Source: Deltaproteobacteria bacterium
GTDB taxonomy: Bacteria; Desulfobacterota; Anaeroferrophillalia; Anaeroferrophillales; Tharpellaceae
Assembly (NCBI GenBank): GCA_030640695.1
Contig: DAOWIX010000073.1
Span: forward strand, 1 to 8,285
Reading direction: 5' to 3'
DNA: 8,285 nt
Made by a program: the position numbers and the translations under genes. How positions within the stretch are numbered: the first letter of the stretch is position 1; every line of letters begins with the position of its first letter. A model generated the notes under the pieces. That model was not told the DNA's origin. It did not search any database and saw only the letters and a program-made list of their open reading frames with translations. Positions 5,301-8,285 of the stretch are shown piece after piece.

Positions 5301-5693
5301 ATGACAGCGACAAGGTTTTATGCGACGGGCAAAAGAAAATCAGCGATTGCCAAAGTCTGGCTCAGTGAAGGAACTGGTGATATCAAAGTTAACGGCCGTC
5401 CAGCCGAAGACTATTTTACTATGGATACGGCGCGTGAGATGGTCTTTCAGCCGCTTTCTGTAACCGAGAGTGGTAATAAGTTTGATTTCATGATTAAAGT
5501 TTCAGGTGGTGGTATTGCCGGTCAGGCTGGTGCGGTAAAACATGGCATCAGCAAGGCTTTGCTGGAATTTGATTCTGAAATGCGTGGTCTACTAAAGAAA
5601 GCGGGTTACCTAACCCGTGACGCGCGAATTAAGGAGCGCAAAAAATACGGCCAACGCGGTGCTCGGGCTCGCTTCCAGTTCTCTAAACGTTAA
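5301..5693 (+). CDS. rpsI: 30S ribosomal protein S9 (uS9)
   Basis: The 130-residue product is the same length as E. coli S9, a late-assembling protein in the head of the 30S subunit. It shows YATGKRKSAIAKVWL near the N-terminus, the S9 signature GGGIAGQAGAVKHGISKALL (residues 69-88), and the basic tail DARIKERKKYGQRGARARF ending QFSKR. The tail's final lysine and arginine contact P-site tRNA in known structures. The ATG at 5301 has AAGG (5290-5293) 7 nt upstream. It is the second gene of the rplM operon, and a strong terminator follows about 30 nt after the stop. Confidence 0.98.
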   Translation: MTATRFYATGKRKSAIAKVWLSEGTGDIKVNGRPAEDYFTMDTAREMVFQPLSVTESGNKFDFMIKVSGGGIAGQAGAVKHGISKALLEFDSEMRGLLKKAGYLTRDARIKERKKYGQRGARARFQFSKR

Positions 5694-5724
5694 ATCGATA
5701 CTGGAAAGAGACAAAATTGACACC

Positions 5725-5757
5725 AAAGGGAGGCCGCGAAAACGGCCTCCCTTTTTT
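5725..5757 (+). terminator. Intrinsic terminator after rplM-rpsI
   Basis: GGGAGGCCG (5728-5736) pairs perfectly with CGGCCTCCC (5743-5751) around the loop CGAAAA, and is followed by six T residues (5752-5757). AAA at 5725-5727 can pair with the first T residues. It lies 32 nt after the rpsI stop and only 23 nt before the argC start codon. Confidence 0.92.
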
Positions 5758-5780
5758 CGTTTGTAAAGGAGAGAAATGTT

Positions 5781-6824
5781 GTGAAAACAAAAGTAGCGAT
5801 TATTGGAGCCAGCGGTTATACTGGGGTTGAGCTTATGCGGATTTTAGCTGGTCACCCCGAGGTTGAGCTAATGGCGGTTACTTCGCGCCAGCATGTCGGC
5901 ATGCCGGTAGCCGATTTTTTCCCTTCGCTCAGGGATATTGTCAAACTTTCCTTTATGGATAATAAGGTAGAAGAGATCGCCGATCTGGCCGACCTGATTT
6001 TTACTGCCCTGCCGCATAAAGCGGCCATTGAGGTGGTGGCCGAGCTTCATGGTGCGGGTAAAAGAGTGGTCGATTTGAGCGCCGATTATCGTTTCAGCGA
6101 TCGGGCTCTGTATGAGACCTGGTATCAGCCCCATACCGCACCGGATCTATTGGCTGAGGCGGTTTACGGTTTGCCGGAACTTTTTCGGGCCGGGATTCCT
6201 GGAGCCCGGGTAGTTGGTAATCCTGGTTGTTATCCGACCAGCGTCATTCTGCCGTTGGCTCCGATTCTCCCCTTGGGCCTGATCGAACCTAAGTCAACAA
6301 TTGTCGTTGATGCCAAATCGGGAACCAGTGGGGCTGGTCGGAGTTTAAGTGTCGGATCGCTCTACTGCGAGGTCAACGAGAATTTCAAACCCTATAAGGC
6401 CGGCAACCACCGGCATCAACCGGAGATGGTGGAACAGCTCGAGCGGGCTTCAGGAATTGCTCCGCAACTATTGTTTGTGCCCCACCTGCTACCGGTTAAC
6501 CGGGGTATTCTTTCCTCAATCTATCTGCCTCTATCGCGAGATGTGACTGCGACTGAGATTGAAGAGGCTCTTGAACAGACTTATGGGAAGGAGACTTTTG
6601 TGCGGCTTTTGCCAGCTGGTACATTGCCGACCCTTAACGCGGTACGGGGGAGTAATTATTGTGATATCGGTTATGTCCTCGCCCCCGGACAGCGCAGCTT
6701 GATCCTCTTTTCGGCTATCGATAATCTGGTTAAAGGGGCCGCTGGCCAGGCGGTTCAGAATATGAACCTGATGCTGGGGCTGCCAGAAGAGATGGGCTTG
6801 TTGACGGTCGCTCTGGTACCTTAA
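5781..6824 (+). CDS. argC: N-acetyl-gamma-glutamyl-phosphate reductase
   Basis: The 347-residue product is ArgC, which reduces N-acetyl-gamma-glutamyl phosphate to the semialdehyde with NADPH in arginine synthesis. The N-terminal Rossmann motif is GASGYTG (residues 9-15). The catalytic cysteine is Cys150 in VVGNPGCYPTS. VDAKSGTSGAGR (176-187) and the KAGNHRHQPE segment (207-216), with the expected active-site histidine, are family hallmarks. The length agrees with the usual 340-350. The start is a GTG with AAAGGAG (5765-5771) 9 nt upstream; the ATG at 5776 is out of frame and stops after two codons. The gene begins only 23 nt after a strong terminator, leaving almost no room for its own promoter, so it may depend on readthrough or on a regulated terminator. 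ilvB follows after 42 nt. Confidence 0.96.
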   Translation: MKTKVAIIGASGYTGVELMRILAGHPEVELMAVTSRQHVGMPVADFFPSLRDIVKLSFMDNKVEEIADLADLIFTALPHKAAIEVVAELHGAGKRVVDLSADYRFSDRALYETWYQPHTAPDLLAEAVYGLPELFRAGIPGARVVGNPGCYPTSVILPLAPILPLGLIEPKSTIVVDAKSGTSGAGRSLSVGSLYCEVNENFKPYKAGNHRHQPEMVEQLERASGIAPQLLFVPHLLPVNRGILSSIYLPLSRDVTATEIEEALEQTYGKETFVRLLPAGTLPTLNAVRGSNYCDIGYVLAPGQRSLILFSAIDNLVKGAAGQAVQNMNLMLGLPEEMGLLTVALVP

Positions 6825-6866
6825 TGTAGACATTAAAGCCTCTATTAAGAAGATAAGGAGATGTAG

Positions 6867-8285
6867 ATGAAAAAGATGAATGGAGCCCAGATACTCCTTG
6901 AAATATTGCAGGAACAGGGAGTTGAGGTAATTTTTGGTTATCCCGGCGGGGCCGTGATTAATCTTTATGACCATCTGCCGGAATATTCGTGTCGACATAT
7001 CCTGGTGCGACATGAACAGGCCGCGGTGCATGCCGCTGACGGTTACGCTCGGGCTACCGGTAAGGTCGGGGTGGCCCTGGTGACTTCTGGTCCCGGGGCG
7101 ACGAATACGGTAACCGGGCTTGCGACAGCCAATATGGATTCAATCCCGATGGTGGTCTTTACCGGTCAGGTGCCGACCCCTTTGATAGGTAATGACGCCT
7201 TTCAGGAGGCCGATATTGTCGGTATCACCAGACCCTGTACCAAACATAATTTTCTGGTTAAAAAAATTGAAGATCTGGAGCGGATTGTTAACGAAGCTTT
7301 TCATATTGCTGCTAGCGGTCGTCCGGGTCCGGTTCTGGTTGATTTGCCCAAAGATATTATTGCCGGTATGGGAGTGAAAAAGAAGGCTGTAAAACCTTCG
7401 CTTCCGGGCTATAATCCCAATTATACAGGTCATCCCGGCCAGATCCAGCGGGCCATGGAGATGCTTTTTGAGGCCAAACGTCCCCTTTTCTACGTCGGTG
7501 GTGGAGTCATTCTGGCCGATGCCGCCGCTCAATTGACCGAGCTTGCTTGTCTTCTTAATATCCCGGTAACCACAACCCTGATGGGGCTTGGCGCTTTTCC
7601 TGAAAATGACTATCTCTCTCTGGGCATGTTAGGGATGCATGGTACTTATCGGGCCAATATGGCGGTTACGGAAAGTGATGTACTGGTCGCTTTCGGAGCG
7701 CGTTTCGATGATCGAGTTACCGGGCGTATCGACAAATTTGCAGCTGATGCCAGGATTATTCACGTTGATATAGACCCCACTTCGATCAGTAAAAATGTTG
7801 ATGTCGATATTCCGATTGTCGGTGATCTTCTGGACGTCCTGAAGAAGATGCTTGAAGTGGCTAAGGCCTCTAAGGTTGAGGCTGATAAATGTGCTGTTGG
7901 CCACGATGGTTGGCTTCGCCAGATCGCCTGCTGGCGGGATCTGCATAAACTTTCTTACGTGCAGGACGAAGTTATAAAACCCCAGTTTGTGGTCGAGAAA
8001 ATCAGTGAACTGGCGCAAGCCTACGATCCCATTATCAGTACTGAGGTGGGCCAGAATCAGATGTGGGCAGCTCAGTTTTTCACCTTTACCAAACCTCGCA
8101 GCTGGTTGACCTCCGGTGGTCTCGGAACCATGGGTTACGGTTTGCCGGCCGCAATGGGAGCCCAGGTCGCCTTTCCCGACCGTCTGGTCATTGATATCGC
8201 TGGTGACGGCAGTATCCAGATGAACAGCCAGGAGTTAGCTACCGTGGTGCAGTATAATCTGCCGGTTAAGGTAATTATCCTTAAC
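6867..8285 (+). CDS. ilvB: Acetolactate synthase (acetohydroxyacid synthase) large catalytic subunit, 3' end beyond window
   Basis: The frame is open from the ATG at 6867 to the last base, 473 codons, against about 560 for the full enzyme. This ThDP- and FAD-dependent enzyme joins two pyruvates to acetolactate (or pyruvate and 2-oxobutyrate) in branched-chain amino acid synthesis. Visible landmarks are IFGYPGGAV (22-30), the ThDP-activating Glu50 in VRHEQAAVHAADGYAR, VTSGPGATN (72-80), SGRPGPVLVDLPKD (150-163), FGARFDDRVTG (276-286) and SGGLGTMGYGLPAAMGAQ (416-433). The start of the Mg-ThDP motif, GDGSIQMNSQEL (446-457), is present and the window ends inside that motif at ILN. AAGGAG (6855-6860) is 6 nt before the ATG. 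The name ilvB is used for the anabolic large subunit in general; ilvI or ilvG would be equally valid. The regulatory subunit gene ilvN would be expected just beyond the right edge. Confidence 0.95.
   Translation, partial: MKKMNGAQILLEILQEQGVEVIFGYPGGAVINLYDHLPEYSCRHILVRHEQAAVHAADGYARATGKVGVALVTSGPGATNTVTGLATANMDSIPMVVFTGQVPTPLIGNDAFQEADIVGITRPCTKHNFLVKKIEDLERIVNEAFHIAASGRPGPVLVDLPKDIIAGMGVKKKAVKPSLPGYNPNYTGHPGQIQRAMEMLFEAKRPLFYVGGGVILADAAAQLTELACLLNIPVTTTLMGLGAFPENDYLSLGMLGMHGTYRANMAVTESDVLVAFGARFDDRVTGRIDKFAADARIIHVDIDPTSISKNVDVDIPIVGDLLDVLKKMLEVAKASKVEADKCAVGHDGWLRQIACWRDLHKLSYVQDEVIKPQFVVEKISELAQAYDPIISTEVGQNQMWAAQFFTFTKPRSWLTSGGLGTMGYGLPAAMGAQVAFPDRLVIDIAGDGSIQMNSQELATVVQYNLPVKVIILN

Noticed and set aside
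5717..5745. Perfect TTGACA as a -35 box for argC
   Set aside because: The expected -10 position falls in the GC-rich terminator stem, with no TATAAT-like sequence at 16-18 nt.
7140..8018. Minus-strand open frames of 129-130 codons (7140-7532 and 7629-8018)
   Set aside because: They are antisense shadows of ilvB, whose plus-strand frame is open throughout and carries all expected motifs.

Overview
The window looks like a stretch of chromosome from an anaerobic, Gram-negative-type bacterium, most likely a Desulfuromonas/Geobacter/Pelobacter-type member of the Desulfobacterota (old Deltaproteobacteria). Three things suggest this: a short CarD-type regulator, a biotin synthase whose cysteine pattern differs from the E. 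coli enzyme in the way expected of obligate anaerobes, and the order rplM-rpsI-argC followed by ilvB. The lineage is inferred from gene content and similarity of motifs remembered from those groups; no search was run.

Layout. Positions 1-296 (minus) hold the 5' part of a carD-like gene running off the left edge. A long AT-rich divergent spacer (297-711) contains a likely carD promoter and a very strong 25-bp hairpin. Next come a prepilin peptidase (712-1488, plus) and rlmE (1461-2069, minus), which converge and overlap by 28 bp. The divergent spacer 2070-2438 between rlmE and bioB carries two opposed copies of an 81-82 bp palindromic repeat resembling REP doublets (REPINs). Then come bioB and bioF (2439-4647), overlapping by 8 bp. 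A sigma70-type promoter and a structured leader precede the ribosomal protein genes rplM and rpsI (4811-5693), followed by a textbook intrinsic terminator. argC (5781-6824) and the first 473 codons of ilvB (6867 to the right edge) complete the window.

How the genes work together. BioF makes 7-keto-8-aminopelargonate and BioB inserts sulfur into dethiobiotin, so the pair covers the first and last steps of the biotin ring pathway; bioA and bioD are not in view. rplM-rpsI is the conserved L13-S9 pair. argC (arginine) and ilvB (branched-chain amino acids) sit 42 nt apart and probably share a transcript. The prepilin peptidase serves type IV pili and/or type II secretion, with its substrates encoded elsewhere.

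The window is mainly core housekeeping genes, and I see no phage, CRISPR, defence island, tRNA or rRNA. The points most worth a second look are the auxiliary iron-sulfur ligand set of BioB, the nested repeat cluster 2120-2373, the 558-613 hairpin, and two structured leaders, before rplM and before argC.
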